A stretch of DNA of 64,000 nucleotides from positions 4,311,228 through 4,375,227 of the forward strand of contig NC_058145.1 in NCBI RefSeq assembly GCF_011075055.1, given 5' to 3'. Source of the stretch: Mangifera indica (taxonomy: Eukaryota; Streptophyta; Magnoliopsida; Sapindales; Anacardiaceae). Shown here piece after piece: positions 1 through 11,214 of this stretch. Every line of letters begins with the position of its first letter. Position 1 is the stretch's first letter. Below the pieces are notes generated by a model. The model saw nothing but the letters and a program-made list of their open reading frames with translations, was not told the origin of the DNA and made no database searches. A program made the translations under genes and the position numbers.

Positions 1-495
1 ATTTCAGAAAGTACATTGCAAAATTATATCATAACAGGAATACTTTAAAATTGGTAAATAACTGAAAGTTATACCAGCAATATGATAAATGACTAAAAAC
101 TACAGTATAACTTTCACATGGAAAATATTTTCTTCTTTGGACCAAAGAAACATATCCAAATAGCAAATTCTTTAACATTCTAAACTTCTATTGGGGAACG
201 GCAAAGGACATTACTTTTTATAAGAGATCAAAATGTCTTTTCATAAATTTGACTAGAAATTAAAGATGTAATACTAGATTTGATGAAGCCTTTGCTTTGC
301 TTCACAGTCTTTTATGAATTTTAAAATGGAATATGTCACAACCTCCAAAAATCCAAATTGAATAAGAGTGCCTAAACATGTTTCACTTTCTGTTACTATT
401 TGCAACGATAAATACAATCAACACACAAGAGTTACAATGAATATGAGTAATGTAAACTGTAAACAATAATAATAATAATAATAATAATATGAAAC

Positions 496-612
496 CTGCC
501 CAACAAAGGTGACAACAGTTGATTTTCCAATAGTTCCTGTAACTGCTAAGATCTTGATACTTCTTGATATGACTTCTGCTGCAAAATCCAATACGGACAT
601 TACCTGTTTCCC
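496..612 (-). pseudogene. MurD-like Mur ligase exon (P-loop exon), probably a gene fragment
   Basis: Read on the minus strand, these 39 codons resemble the part of UDP-N-acetylmuramoylalanine-D-glutamate ligase around the ATP-binding loop: an LDFAAEV segment, then KILAVTGT and GKSTVVTF. Plastid-targeted Mur ligases occur in plants and derive from the chloroplast ancestor. The exon is bounded by a CCAG acceptor at 613-616 and a GT donor at 494-495, and is open in one frame. The P-loop reads GTIGKST where Mur ligases have GTNGKS/T, so a nearly invariant Asn is Ile; this alone would be expected to harm ATP binding. No convincing C-terminal exons follow in 1-495; a weak match (H and GG spacing) may lie near 345-390. 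The family assignment is by motif; the pseudogene call is an inference from the P-loop change and the missing exons. Confidence 0.5.
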
Positions 613-874
613 CTGGATTTTGACAACAAATTAAAGCATAAATTATTCCAACTGAAAAAAAAAAATGAAATGAAAGAACTCAAACAGGAAGCTTGAAATT
701 TGTAAGTTGTAATTAAGTGGAGTCCACAAGTAAACTAATTGAAATTATAGAAATATAAATAAAGACTTAACATTTCAGTTGCTGAAAATCGAATGTAACA
801 TTTCAGTTGCTTCCACAATTATTTAAAAAAAAAAAGGTGAGGAAGAAGGTAAAGAAATGTTGAGATATGGAGTG

Positions 875-1049
875 ATACAACATCAGATTTTCCTTGAAGG
901 TCCTGCTGAGAGTGCAAGATTGAGAGGCTTTGAGTTTTGTTTTCTTTTCTAAGTGAACGAAATTGGATGTTGCAATTTGGTAATTTTAATGGGAAGATTT
1001 CAGCTTCATTGTCATTGCAAGTGGAAATAATCACTTCTTTTTTATACAA
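875..1049 (-). pseudogene. possible N-terminal exon remnant of the MurD-like gene
   Basis: This minus-strand stretch lies 5' of the P-loop exon. It starts with ATG and carries a polar, Ser/Asn-rich lead followed by QQDLQGKSDVV, which loosely resembles the DL-x-G-x-x-x-x-V start of the Rossmann-like first domain of MurD. The expected glycine-rich GLGxSG motif does not follow; the frame instead runs into hydrophobic residues and a stop at 819. Similarity is weak and the link to the exon at 496-612 is positional only. Confidence 0.22.
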
Positions 1050-1780
1050 AAATAACTGTAACTACTAATTTTATACTCATATAGCCATTAGATTTTATTT
1101 TGAAAAAAATATTTCATATATAAACTAAATTTTCAATCATTCTCTTTCATTTTCAAAAAATTATTCAATCTCTATGACACCATTTCCAACCAAAAAATGG
1201 CCACATCCACCAAATCCATCTTTGACTTTGAAGATAAAAGTGTATATTTTTGACCGTTCTTCTTCATCGTTAAGTTTATTATTTTAGAGTTTAAAAGTGA
1301 GAAAAATGGGAAATATGATATGATTATTTATTGACTACATTCTACAAATATTATGATAAATATTTGGGTTAACACAATATTTATGGTTTTGAGTTTTTTT
1401 AACCTCTAAGTATTCACGCATAATCTTGAATATGGATGTGCGTTCACATATGCTTGGGGGTAAGTGTAAACATTTTATGCTAAGTGAGGATTATGAGATT
1501 TTCCATTAAAGGTGTTTGGTTTGAGAGAATAAAACATTATTATATTAATTTATTTTTTATTACTTAAATCACTTTGTTTGGTTTTAGAAATAATAAAATA
1601 TTTTAATAATGTTTTATTATTAAGTTGATATGACAAGTAACATGAGAAATAATTTAATTATCATCTCAACCTTATAATAATTTTAGGATAAAAATACCCT
1701 TATTTCTAATTAAAATAGCACATGCAAAATACCAATTTTGACCTGAGAACTCTTTTTGTACCATAACCTATTTCACATTT
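1050..1780. other. gene-free AT-rich DNA
   Basis: No coding region is visible. The part near 1505-1690 has a GTGTTTGGTTT start and many AATAAT/ATATT blocks, like the ends of small hAT-type elements, but I could not find a matching inverted end, so no element is called. Confidence 0.4.
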
Positions 1781-3500
1781 CTACGATATATGATTAAATT
1801 TTGTAGCATCAAGATCACAAAACAAAATATTAATAGCTTTTGCTTTTAAACTCATCATTTTCTCATCCTCATAATTAAAATTCATTTCATGTTTTGGCTC
1901 ATTGGTTCTAGGGTCCATAGGTATATAGTTTTCATGTTCAATGATTTTCCATAATTTAAAATCAATAAATCTAACAAGAGGTCTCATTCTAATTTTTCAT
2001 TGAATATAATTTGTGCCACTAATAATGGAGGTCTAGTAGTGCATTAGCCTTTGGCAAAAATGTGTGTGGATTTGCTAGCCATTTAAAAAAGATCTTTTAA
2101 CTCTAAAATCATGAAATTTTGATAAAAATTAGAATTCAAGCTCTGATACCAATTGAAAAAACCTTTTAAATGACTAAAATGAACTTAGATAAGGGTGAAT
2201 AAGTTATTTGAAAAATTTTGATGCACAAATTTTAACTTAAACAACCAATAATAAATATAAGCACAAATTAAAAGATGAAGGATTAGATATATAGAGTGGT
2301 TAAGAGGTTTCTTTTACGAATCTCCTATGTCCACTTTTTCAAACAAACCATCTCAGAGTTTTCACCAGTTTCTTCAAACTTTTTACACTTACTTTTCTTT
2401 GGGATTACATCTAAATATAATAGTTAAATGAGATTTCACCCACAAGTGTTTGAATATAAGAATTTTTGTGTTATAATGTCTCTCAAAGACTAATTATACA
2501 ATATGAGTACAAGATGTTCTCTCAATGATTTGAGTTTGACTTAGTGAGACAAAAAGATTAGCTTGAGCTTTGAAGAATTTAGCTTAAGAGTATAACAATG
2601 TGCTTTGTAAACCTTCTTCACTTCAAATGAGCTTAATTTATAAGCTTGAGTGGCTGCAAAACGTAATAATTTCGTTGTTTTTGAAAATATAGTTGTTGAC
2701 TTCCAAAAACGACATTTTGCTCTTGAAATTGTGACAAAACGAGTGACACCATTAGTTGGAACAATCGAAACCCTTATTTATGGCTAAAGGTCAAACTTAG
2801 TTAGAGTTCCCAATGATCAACTTTAAATGTTCATGGCACTAATAAACGATTGGTACAATTGATAGGCATGATTGATATCTTCTTTGTAGCACCAAGTCTT
2901 GAAAATTCCAAAAGAGTGCACAACATACCAATCAGAATGATGAATGAATTCCTCAATGCCTGATTTTTGTACTATACACGATCGACATGCCAATAAGCGC
3001 ATGGTTGGTACAATGTTTCTTGACTTTGAGTTCCATTTGACTTGACTTTGACAATGATTGGCATGTAAAAACGCTTTTCATCCTCGGCATTCTTCACAAA
3101 ACTGGAAGAATGGTTGGCATGAGATTCTAAGATGGTCAGTATGCCTTGGTTGACTTTTTTATGTTGACCATACTTTAAACATTTTGAATGTTTATTGGTA
3201 ATGGCTTGCTTTCTTCAAACATGTCTTTGAAAATGGTTCTTGTCTGGAACGTTCGTGCATGATCATATTGAACTTGACCAAAATTTCAAAAACATACATG
3301 ACTATGGAACAACAGAGGGCACAACTTGATGAATGCCTCATTTTTCTTCATGGAATAGACGTGTTACTTGATGTATCGGTCATTCTCAGGGTTTATTCTT
3401 GCATTTTTCACACTTTATCCAATTCGTAATATTTTTCACGTTCTTTGGACATGTTAACTAGTCTTGTTAAGTTAGGTTTTTATTATTATCAAAATACCTT
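1781..3500 (-). mobile_element. truncated Ty1/Copia retrotransposon: gag start, primer binding site and LTR-like DNA
   Basis: On the minus strand a gag-like reading starts at ATG 2082 and continues, with stops and frame breaks, to 1781. It contains the Copia gag pattern D-x-x-LW-x-I, then LKAKAINILFC-x-L-x-x-x-x-FN-x-x-S, typical of the UBN2-type domain. Just upstream, 2140-2151 reads TGGTATCAGAGC on the minus strand, the sequence complementary to the 3' end of plant initiator tRNA-Met used as primer binding site. LTR-like DNA beginning with TG at 2154 on the plus strand follows for roughly 1.3 kb. Its far end is not clear, so 3500 is approximate. No protease, integrase or reverse transcriptase remains. 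Confidence 0.5.
2140..2151 (-). other. primer binding site (initiator tRNA-Met type) of the Copia remnant
   Basis: Reads TGGTATCAGAGC on the minus strand. It lies between the LTR-like DNA (from 2154 rightward) and the gag ATG at 2082, the order expected for a minus-strand element. Confidence 0.6.
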
Positions 3501-3900
3501 GAGGTCCAACACGAAGGGTTTAAGGCATAAACATTTCCTACACTATGACTTGTTAGTCATAGTGTTTGCAAAAGATAAGGCCACCAGTGTGTGAGCTAAG
3601 GCAACAACTAATGTTGTAAAAGTACTAGATACTTAGAATATAGAAAACAATAAGGATACAATAAAAGTTGATGTTGAGCTTGATAGTGAGGATACAATAA
3701 AAGTTTATTTTCAAGAGAAAAAAGATGTAGTCAAAGCAAAATGTCAACCAACAAATGTTGGTCCAAAGAAAAAGAGCGTAAGTAACATGTATAAGAAGAG
3801 AAATGGTGATAGCTTCTCAGTATTGGTTGATTGGTAATTTTAGAAAATCTTATAAAGCAATCCAATAAGAAATACACGAGATTGCCTCTTATTTCAAAAA

Positions 3901-4230
3901 AAGGCTAAAGGAAAAGATAAAAGAATGGCATTTTTTAATGATTTATTAGAATTGGATGGCTTTAGTAGGTAGAAGTTGCTTGATGTTGGAGAGCATATTA
4001 TTAAGAGAGAAATCATGTTGTCTAAGGTCAAGTAATATCCATGATGTTTTGATGTGTTTTTTGTTGAAGATAAAATGTGTTTAGGTTATGTGATTCCACT
4101 TGACATCTATATTTTATAGGTTGGTATGTCTGATGTGATGAAATAGTTGAAAGAGGAGCTAGAAGGTAATCCAATTTATAGCTTTTCATAATGGGACTTG
4201 ATTAAGTGCATGAAATGTCCTTATCTTGCT
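3901..4230 (+). pseudogene. decayed coding stretch of unknown family
   Basis: One plus-strand frame from 3901 gives coherent protein-like text (for example ELDGFS, DVGEHIIKREIML, FFVEDKMCLGYVIPLDIYIL, LKEELEGNPIYSF) broken only by stop codons and by no visible frameshift. The stops are TAG, TAA, TGA, TAG, TAG and TAA, each one C-to-T step from CAG, CAA or CGA. That is the pattern expected of a formerly translated, methylated sequence losing cytosines. I do not recognise the family. A similar basic stretch in another frame at about 3675-3835 may be an upstream part. A transposon-encoded protein is the most likely source, given the surroundings. Confidence 0.3.
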
Positions 4231-4330
4231 AATTGTTTGTTTGTTAACTACTAATACTTCCTTATCTTGTTGTGTTTTTGTTGGTCAGTAATGTTTGTTA
4301 TGTAGTGACTTGTACACCAATTGATATGAT

Positions 4331-5038
4331 ATTGGTTTTGGATCAGTGCAAACTTTGTGACTAGTAGGACTTTAGCTTTGAATCCAATTCTTGTGAGTTT
4401 TGATTATCATCATAGAATTTTTCTTGCATTCAGTTTAGAGCATTTTCTTCAACAACTTTAATACTACAACTACTAAACAAGGTTTGTTTTTTAGCATCAA
4501 TAAGTTATGCATATTGTTTTAGTTTTGTTTCTTTCTATTAATAAATTTTCATGACTTTATGGTTATATGTTTCAGAGTATTAAGTTTCAAGAGTATGTTT
4601 TGATGGAGAAGTTTACTGACAATGTAAATGCATTTCAATTTTGTGATTAGTAAGACTTCAGCTTTAAATCCTATCCTTGTCTGTTTGAAAAGTTTGTTGT
4701 GAAGAATCCAATCCATATGTTATTGGTTTTGGATCATTGCAAACTTTGTGATTAATAGGACTCTAGCTTTATATCCAATCCTTGAGTGTTTGATTATCAT
4801 TTTAGAATTTTTCTTGGACTTAATTCGGGCCATTCTCTTCAACAACTTTAATACCATAACTACTAAACAAGGTTTGTCTTTTAGCATTAATAAATTATAC
4901 ATGTTGATTTAGTTTTGTTTATTTCTATAAATAAATTTTCATAACTTCTTGATTATATGCTTTAGGGTATCAAGGTTGAAGAGTCTGTTTTGAAGCAAAA
5001 GTATAATGGTAATGTAAATGCATTTAAACTTTGTATGA
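4331..5038. repeat. two-copy direct tandem duplication, period about 391 bp
   Basis: The sequence beginning ATTGGTTTTGGATC at 4331 recurs at 4722, and the two copies align through blocks such as CAACAACTTTAATAC, CTAAACAAGG and AATGTAAATGCATTT. The second copy ends near 5038, where the MITE at 5046 begins. The copies differ at many positions, so the duplication is old. Short open frames inside it are not convincing. Confidence 0.7.
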
Positions 5039-5045
5039 AATAAGG

Positions 5046-5529
5046 AGGGGTGGATTTGGGTTGGGCCAAGCCTGAACACCCTGTGACTCGAGTTCAGCTC
5101 CAATGGAAAATGGTCTAGCTCAAATTCGGCTCGAGTTCGTCAAGCTAAAATTAAGTTTGATTTGGATGAAAAATGGCTCAGCTCGATTCGATTTGAGTTT
5201 GGCTTGATTTTGTAGGTTAAATCAATGGTTCAAATTTGTAGATTGATTCAGCTCGAATTAATGATTCAAATATATGACTCGGATTTGTGGCTTGAGTTTG
5301 TAGTTTATTGACAAAATGACGTTGTTTTACCTTAATAATATTCAAAATTTTTAATGCAAGCCACGAATTCGAACCATTGATTCGGGTCGAAAACTCTTTG
5401 GCCCAAGTTTGACTCGATTTAAAAAACAAGCTAAATCTTTTTGCTCAAATTTCATTCGAATTTAAATTAAATGAATTTCAACTGAGCTAAATCGAGCTAA
5501 GCCAGCTTGGATTATATGCAAGCCTCGTT
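5046..5529. mobile_element. Mutator-type MITE, GCTCGAG-rich, copy 1
   Basis: The element starts AGGGGTGGATTTGGG and ends with a degenerate complement (GCAAGCCT). It is flanked by the 10-bp direct repeat TGAAATAAGG (5036-5045 and 5530-5539). Its interior is built from drifting GCTCGAGTTCG-like blocks on both strands and has a central TGACGTTGTTTT block. Two further copies with the same layout lie at 29552-29880 and 30570-30973. The right terminus is less well kept than the left. Confidence 0.5.
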
Positions 5530-5539
5530 TGAAATAAGG

Positions 5540-7071
5540 TGAGCCAACTTTTGTTACCCCCACAAAGGAAACAAAGAAAGGTATGTACTTTTTTTAAAAC
5601 CTTGATCAAAATATGATTGTAATCTTCTAAACTATCTATTGTTCCAAGTCAAATGAGAAAGAAAATAAAGAATTTGGACAAGTAATAAAAAAAACCTTGG
5701 GAAAGGTTGTTATTCACCACTTCATAGTATGTTAATGACACAAGAGGTTTTTTTTTTTGTACATAAATTAAATGTTTTCGTTATGTTGTCAAATTCGGGA
5801 GGACATTTATCTATTGTAAATTTTTAAATTTTTTGATGTTTGATTGTATGTAAGAACTTGACAATTCAAAATAAATATAGGAAAGACTAAGACATGTATA
5901 AAACAATGCTAAATTTATTAAGATTTCATCATATAAATTATGGTTTCAATTGTGATATCAAGTTGTGTCTTTCTTTATATTGTATGAAAACATATTACAA
6001 AGTGCAAGGAAAAATTTATTAGTTTATATTAATTTTTTTCCATAGGTTATTTTGATATTAATTAATTTTGAGATTTGACTTCATAAAAAATTCATATGCA
6101 ATATTAATAAGAAAAATATTTTAGAATATACACAAGAAAAAATACTTTCAAACATTACAAGTGTTAATCTAACAAAACACAGTATTAATTTATACACAAT
6201 AATTTTTTTAAGGGTATTTAGGTAAAAAAAATGTATTTGGTATTCTTTTATTATTACCAATCAAATACAATAAATGATAATATAATTAAACATAATAATA
6301 ATTTATATTCAGTAATCTTTCAAGTTATTTATGTTGGTGGTAATTTATTTTAATATTAAAATATTATCTAAACCAAATGCCCTTGATATATGAAAGGATA
6401 AGTGTAAATACTCTTTACAAAAATGGGATGGTTTTTGAGTGATGCGCGTATAATTTCGAGTCAATTCATTTAGGTAAAAAAAATGCATTTGGTATTTTTT
6501 TATTATATTCAGTAATCTTTCAACATTTTGTATCATTTTTTTAATCTATTTTGAATTTGTTCAATTTTTATGAGTTTTTTAATCTTTTGTTTGCCAATTG
6601 TAGCATCAAGCTAAAAAAGAATGGATAAGGGTTTGTACGCTGACAAACAAAGAAAATCGCAAATTCTCATCACTTTATAGGCCAAGTGATAATGAGAGGC
6701 TACAAGAACACAATGGACCATATTGGTATGAGACGTAATAACAGCTAAAAAAATCTTTTTTAAGATACATGATTTGTGACTTTTTTTAACTTAAACATGT
6801 TGAGATTTAATAGTAACTAACCCATTTAGTATTACTGTGAGAAATCCATAAAGGAAACCTCACTAAAGAGTTAGTGTCTAGTTTTTCCACTTCAATGTCA
6901 AAACTGTCTAATGTAACATTGGTCATTACAAAATTAGATATATCTTACACATAGGATCTAAAGATGCACTATTTATTGTTTGGATGATATAATTATGACG
7001 CCTTTTTTCAAACGTATATACTCTAAAAAGAATACACATCTAAAGCGGTGTTAACTAATTTTAATTAAAAT
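5540..7071. other. gene-free AT-rich stretch
   Basis: No gene is visible. The part at about 6205-6385 has TATTTGGTA at one side and ACCAAATGCCC at the other, as in a small hAT-like MITE, but no target duplication was found. A short coherent reading near 6600-6740 (KKEWIRVCTLTNKENRKF) is followed by no second exon I can identify. Confidence 0.4.
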
Positions 7072-8063
7072 TGGTGCATTTCTATCAAGACAATGCAACA
7101 ACACAAACTCAATTCTGAAAATTACTATTTATTTGACACAACAATAATTTGTCTTTCAATTTTAACCAATCAAATGATCTCCAAATCATGTAAATTATAT
7201 ATCATTGGAAAAAATATTCAAAGAGCTTTCTAATAGTATATAATGCCAACCACAACTCAATCAACAAGACATTCAAAACTAACTTCAAAGTTTACTAGCA
7301 AAAACTAGAAATTGCAAAATCATACACTGTGAGCAGTACCCGAGGCATACAACACACATTCAAATCTTCACACTTTGGATTTCAAGGGTAACAAGAAAAT
7401 TAACCAAGGCATAAAGGAAAGTTCTACCAACCTTGGGATCTTCTACCACCCATTCTTCTTCCAAGATGAATTGGATAAAAGAACAAACAAAAAAAAGTTA
7501 ACAAAGCCTTGCTTGAAATTTTCATTATCAAAAGAGTCTAAAGTTTACAAGTGAAAAAACCACACTTATATATAAGAGGAAGTGGTGGCAAAGTGAGTAT
7601 TCATAGGCCATTAATTAGACAAATAATCTATGACCTTAATTTAAGTTTAGTCAATCAAATAAACTAATGTCATACCATATTAATGAAGAAATGACAAAAA
7701 AGGAACAACCTTTCCCTAAAAAGTGAAACTATGTCCACCAACTAAGGTTACCTGCTTCCTCTTTAGTTACAATTCAACTAAATGGGCTTCATGGCATCTT
7801 AGGGTCCAATTTAAGTGATGGATGGTTGTCTTATCTACTTGGGCTTTAAAGTAGGCTTGTAATTGGCTTTTTGGACTCATTTAAGCTTCCATTTTATTAA
7901 GGCCTTGGATGCAAGTAATGAAAGTGTACCCAAAAGTAAAGTTGGCCAAATTAGAGATGACATGTATAGAGTTTTTTCCTTATTCCCTTCATTAGCTTGG
8001 GTCGAATGGTGTATGGCTAAGAACTTGGGGGTTGAAAATGTTAAAGTGGTTGGAGATACATCA
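7072..8063 (-). repeat. 3' LTR of the outer Gypsy element
   Basis: 992 bp, TG...CA bounded. It aligns to the interrupted copy at 12783-13491/17575-17873, including the CAACTAAATGGGCTTCATGG block that served as insertion target in the other copy. Confidence 0.88.
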
Positions 8064-9200
8064 TCCCCCCGGGTTGGGAAGGACTTGCCCTCAAGTCCTC
8101 AAGGTGGCTATCCTTTATGTATGGTGAAAGATCTCCAACATTGAAGGTGGCCGAGACTCCTCCCATTTCATCTGAAAGATTCACCTTGTATGCATTGTCA
8201 TTCACCCTCTCAAGCATTTCAAATGGTCCATCAGCCCGTAGAGCTAGCTTACTCCTCCTTTTGCTTGGAAATCTCTCTTTTCTCAAATGCACCCAAACCA
8301 AGACACCAGGTTTGAAAGTGGATGGCTTTCTATGCTTGTTGACCTTCTTCTTGTGAGCTTCATTGGTCTTCATGATTTGAAATTTGATGGATTCATGGAG
8401 TTTCTTCATGGTAGCAGCTTTCTCCTTAGCTTCCTTATGAACTTACACATCAAAAGGCAAAAAAGTTAGATCCAAAAGAGTTAAAAGATTGAGACCATAC
8501 ATTACCTTAAATGGAAAGTGTCCGATTATAGTGCTTGGACTCATATTGTATGCAAATTCAGCTTGGGCAAGTTTCAAATTCTAATATCTTAAGTATTTGC
8601 TGACCATGGTTCTCAAAATGGCTCCCAAGGTTCTATTGGTTGCTTCAGTTTGGCCATCTGTTTGCAGGTGATGAAAGGTGCTAAACATGAGTTTAGTGCC
8701 CAATTTACTCCACAAAATCCTCTAAAAATGGCTTAAGAATTTGTTATCCCTATCCAAAACTATGGTTCTAAGGATTCCATGAAGTCTCACAACTTCTTTG
8801 AAGAATAAGTCAACCACTTTGCTTCCATCTTTAGTCTTGGTGCTTGGTAGAAAATGAGCCATTTTGGAAAACCTATCAACCACCATTACTATTATATCCT
8901 TCACTTTTTGAGTTCTAGGAAGAGCTACCATAAAATCTATGCTAAGATCTTCCTAAGGCTGTTCTGGAATCGGCAAAGACATGTAAGGACCAGCTTTGAA
9001 ATGAGATTTAGACCTTTGACAAGTGTCACACCTTGATATAATGGTTTGGATGTCACCAACCATCTTAAGCCAATAGAAATGTTCTTTAAGCATATCCAAG
9101 GTTTTATTTATGCCAAAATGACTTTCCAACCCACCACTATGTGTCTCCCTAATAAGAAGCTCTCTAATCTAGATGTATAATTTGGTTCCTTTGAAGAGGA
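8041..9200 (-). pseudogene. integrase of the outer Gypsy element, interrupted
   Basis: Integrase inserts retrotransposon cDNA into the host genome. On the minus strand the HHCC zinc-binding region is readable at about 9010-9160 (His in THSGG, His in SHFG, and CDTC). The core has its first Asp in [11 protein letters not shown] (about 8880), its second in VLDRDNKF (about 8745) and its Glu in GQTEATNR (about 8650), so all three catalytic positions survive. A TAG stop replaces a Trp codon just after the Glu region (about 8590). The C-terminal domain (8409-8041) has the GD/EGPF-x-x-L-x-x-x-NDNAYK pattern common in plant Gypsy elements. The reading frame runs through the purine tract and ends inside the LTR at 8041. 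Confidence 0.82.
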
Positions 9201-9378
9201 AACCATCTTGGACAGTGTAGTCTTCATAGACACCTATTGAACACTTCTTCAAGATCTCTCCAAACTCTTCATCTTTATGATAATAATCTTTCATCAGCTG
9301 AAACCCAAGGACTTGTGCATCAAATATGGATAATAGATAATGTCTCTTTGAAAGTGCATCAGTAACTACATTAGAAGC

Positions 9379-10515
9379 TCATTGCTTATAGGAAGAAACA
9401 TAAGAAAAATATTGAAAGAATTCTACCCATTTAGCATGCCTTGCACTTATCTTTTGTTGGCTACTAAGAAACTTTAAAGCTTGATGATCTGAATGGAGAA
9501 AAAATTGCTTAAGCCTTAAGTAATGGCTCCAATGATCTAAGGCCCTAACAATAGCATAAAATTCTTTATCATAGGTAGAATATATTCTCTTTGTATCATT
9601 AAGCTTCTCACTAAAATAAGTTATGGGTCTTTTAGCTTGAGTGAGGACTGTCCTAATGCTAACTCCACTAACATCACACTCTATTTCAAATACTTTATCA
9701 AAGTCAGGTAAGGCTAAGATGGGGGTTTCACATAACCTCTTTTTAATCTCCTTAAATGCTTTAGAGGCTGTTGTGGACCATTCAAACCCATTCTTCTTCA
9801 TGTATTCAATGATGGGAGCCATGTGAGTGGTAAAATTAGGCACAAAACGCCTATAGAAAGAAGCAAGGCCATGGAAGCTCCTTACTTCAGTAAGAGTCTT
9901 CGGTTGGGGTCAAGTTTTAATGACTTCTATCTTGGATTGATCCACTTGGATGCCATCTTTGGAAACTATATATCCAAGGAACACAACTTGGTCTACAAAG
10001 AATTCACATTTCTTTTCCTTTACATACAACTTATTCTTTCTCAACACATCAAAGACACTCCTCAAGTGCAAGACATGATCATCACAAGGTTTGCTATACA
10101 CGAATATGTCATCAAAATACACAACAACAAAAGAGCCAATGAAAGGTTTGAACACCTCATTCATAAGCCTCATGAAGGTGTTTAGGGCATTTGAAAGGCC
10201 AAAGCGCATAACCAACCATTCATATAAGCCTCTTTTAGTCTTGAAAATTGTCTTCCATTTATCTTCTTCTTTCATCCTTATCTGATGGTAGTCACTCCTT
10301 AGATCAATTTTGGAAAAGACACAAACACCATATAACTCATTAAGCATGTCATCAAGTCTAGGGATGAGATACTTATTCTTGATGGTTATATTGTTAATGG
10401 CTCTACTATCCACACACATCCTATATGAGCCATCTTTTTTAGGAACAAGTAGGGTTGGAACGGAACATGGACTCATGTTAGGCCTTACAAAGCCTTTTTC
10501 AATTAATTCTTCCAC
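9379..10515 (-). pseudogene. reverse transcriptase and RNase H of the outer Gypsy element
   Basis: The minus-strand frame 10515-9910 is reverse transcriptase: [31 protein letters not shown] with the first catalytic Asp, and YFDDI with the Asp pair, all intact. After a break the RNase H part (9843-9379) keeps its Asp in IECDVSG, Glu in DKEFYAIVRALDHW and Asp in LHSDHQALKF. So the catalytic residues are present, but the polyprotein is cut by stops or shifts on either side (about 9850-9905 and before 10515). It would copy the element's RNA into DNA if it were intact. Confidence 0.88.
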
Positions 10516-10521
10516 TTGTCT

Positions 10522-11190
10522 TTACAACTCTTTAGTCTCTATGAGATTACATCTATAGGTTGGCTTATTGGGTAATGGTACACCTGGAACTAAGTCAATT
10601 TTATGTTTAATGCCTCTTATAGGAGGAAGGCCGGATAGAAGCTCTAGTGGGAACACATCTTCAAATTCGGCCAAGAGAGGTTGAACTAAAGGATGAGTTT
10701 CTTTCTTCTCGTGTTTGATCTCCCCTTCAAGTATAAGTAATGCAAATATAGGTTGCAAACTTAAAAAAACCTTTTCTACTTGTTGCCCATTCATATACAT
10801 ACTCTCCCTTCTAGCTTCTTTCCTTTTGATAGCCTTATTAGCTTCTTAGGGACTAAGAGGTAACAAAGTAATGGTTTTCTCTTTGAATTTGAAGGAATAA
10901 AGGATATTTTTACCATTATGAGTCATTTCTCTATCAAATTACCGAGGTCTCCCTAGCAACAAATGGCATGCATCCATAGGAACTACGTCACACATAATCA
11001 TATCTTGGTAATGTTTGCCAATGGAGAAGGAAACAAGTACTTGTTTGGGTACTTGAAGGCTAGTCCCATTACTCAACCATTGGAGCTTATGTGATTGAGG
11101 ATGAGGTATGGTAGACAATCCAAGTTTCTTCACTAATGTAGATAAAGGCATATTTGCATAACTTTCACTATCTATAATCAAAGAACACAC
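10522..11190 (-). pseudogene. aspartic protease and linker of the outer Gypsy element, active site changed
   Basis: The minus-strand frame 11190-10939 aligns with the protease of the inner element, which reads LIVDSGSCANV at the active site. Here the same place reads LIIDSESYAN, so the catalytic DSG triad is DSE. The conserved end MDACHLLLGRP is kept. The linker toward reverse transcriptase (10800-10522) contains MNGQQVEK and LPPIRGIKHKIDL, the usual entry to the Gypsy reverse transcriptase domain. The protease would separate Gag and Pol proteins; with DSE it is expected to be inactive. Confidence 0.75.
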
Positions 11191-11214
11191 ATTGCCTCCA
11201 ATAGTGTATCTTGA

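Noticed and set aside
464..489. Poly-tyrosine coding run following the MurD-like exon
   Set aside because: It is an AAT trinucleotide microsatellite read in frame past the exon's splice donor.
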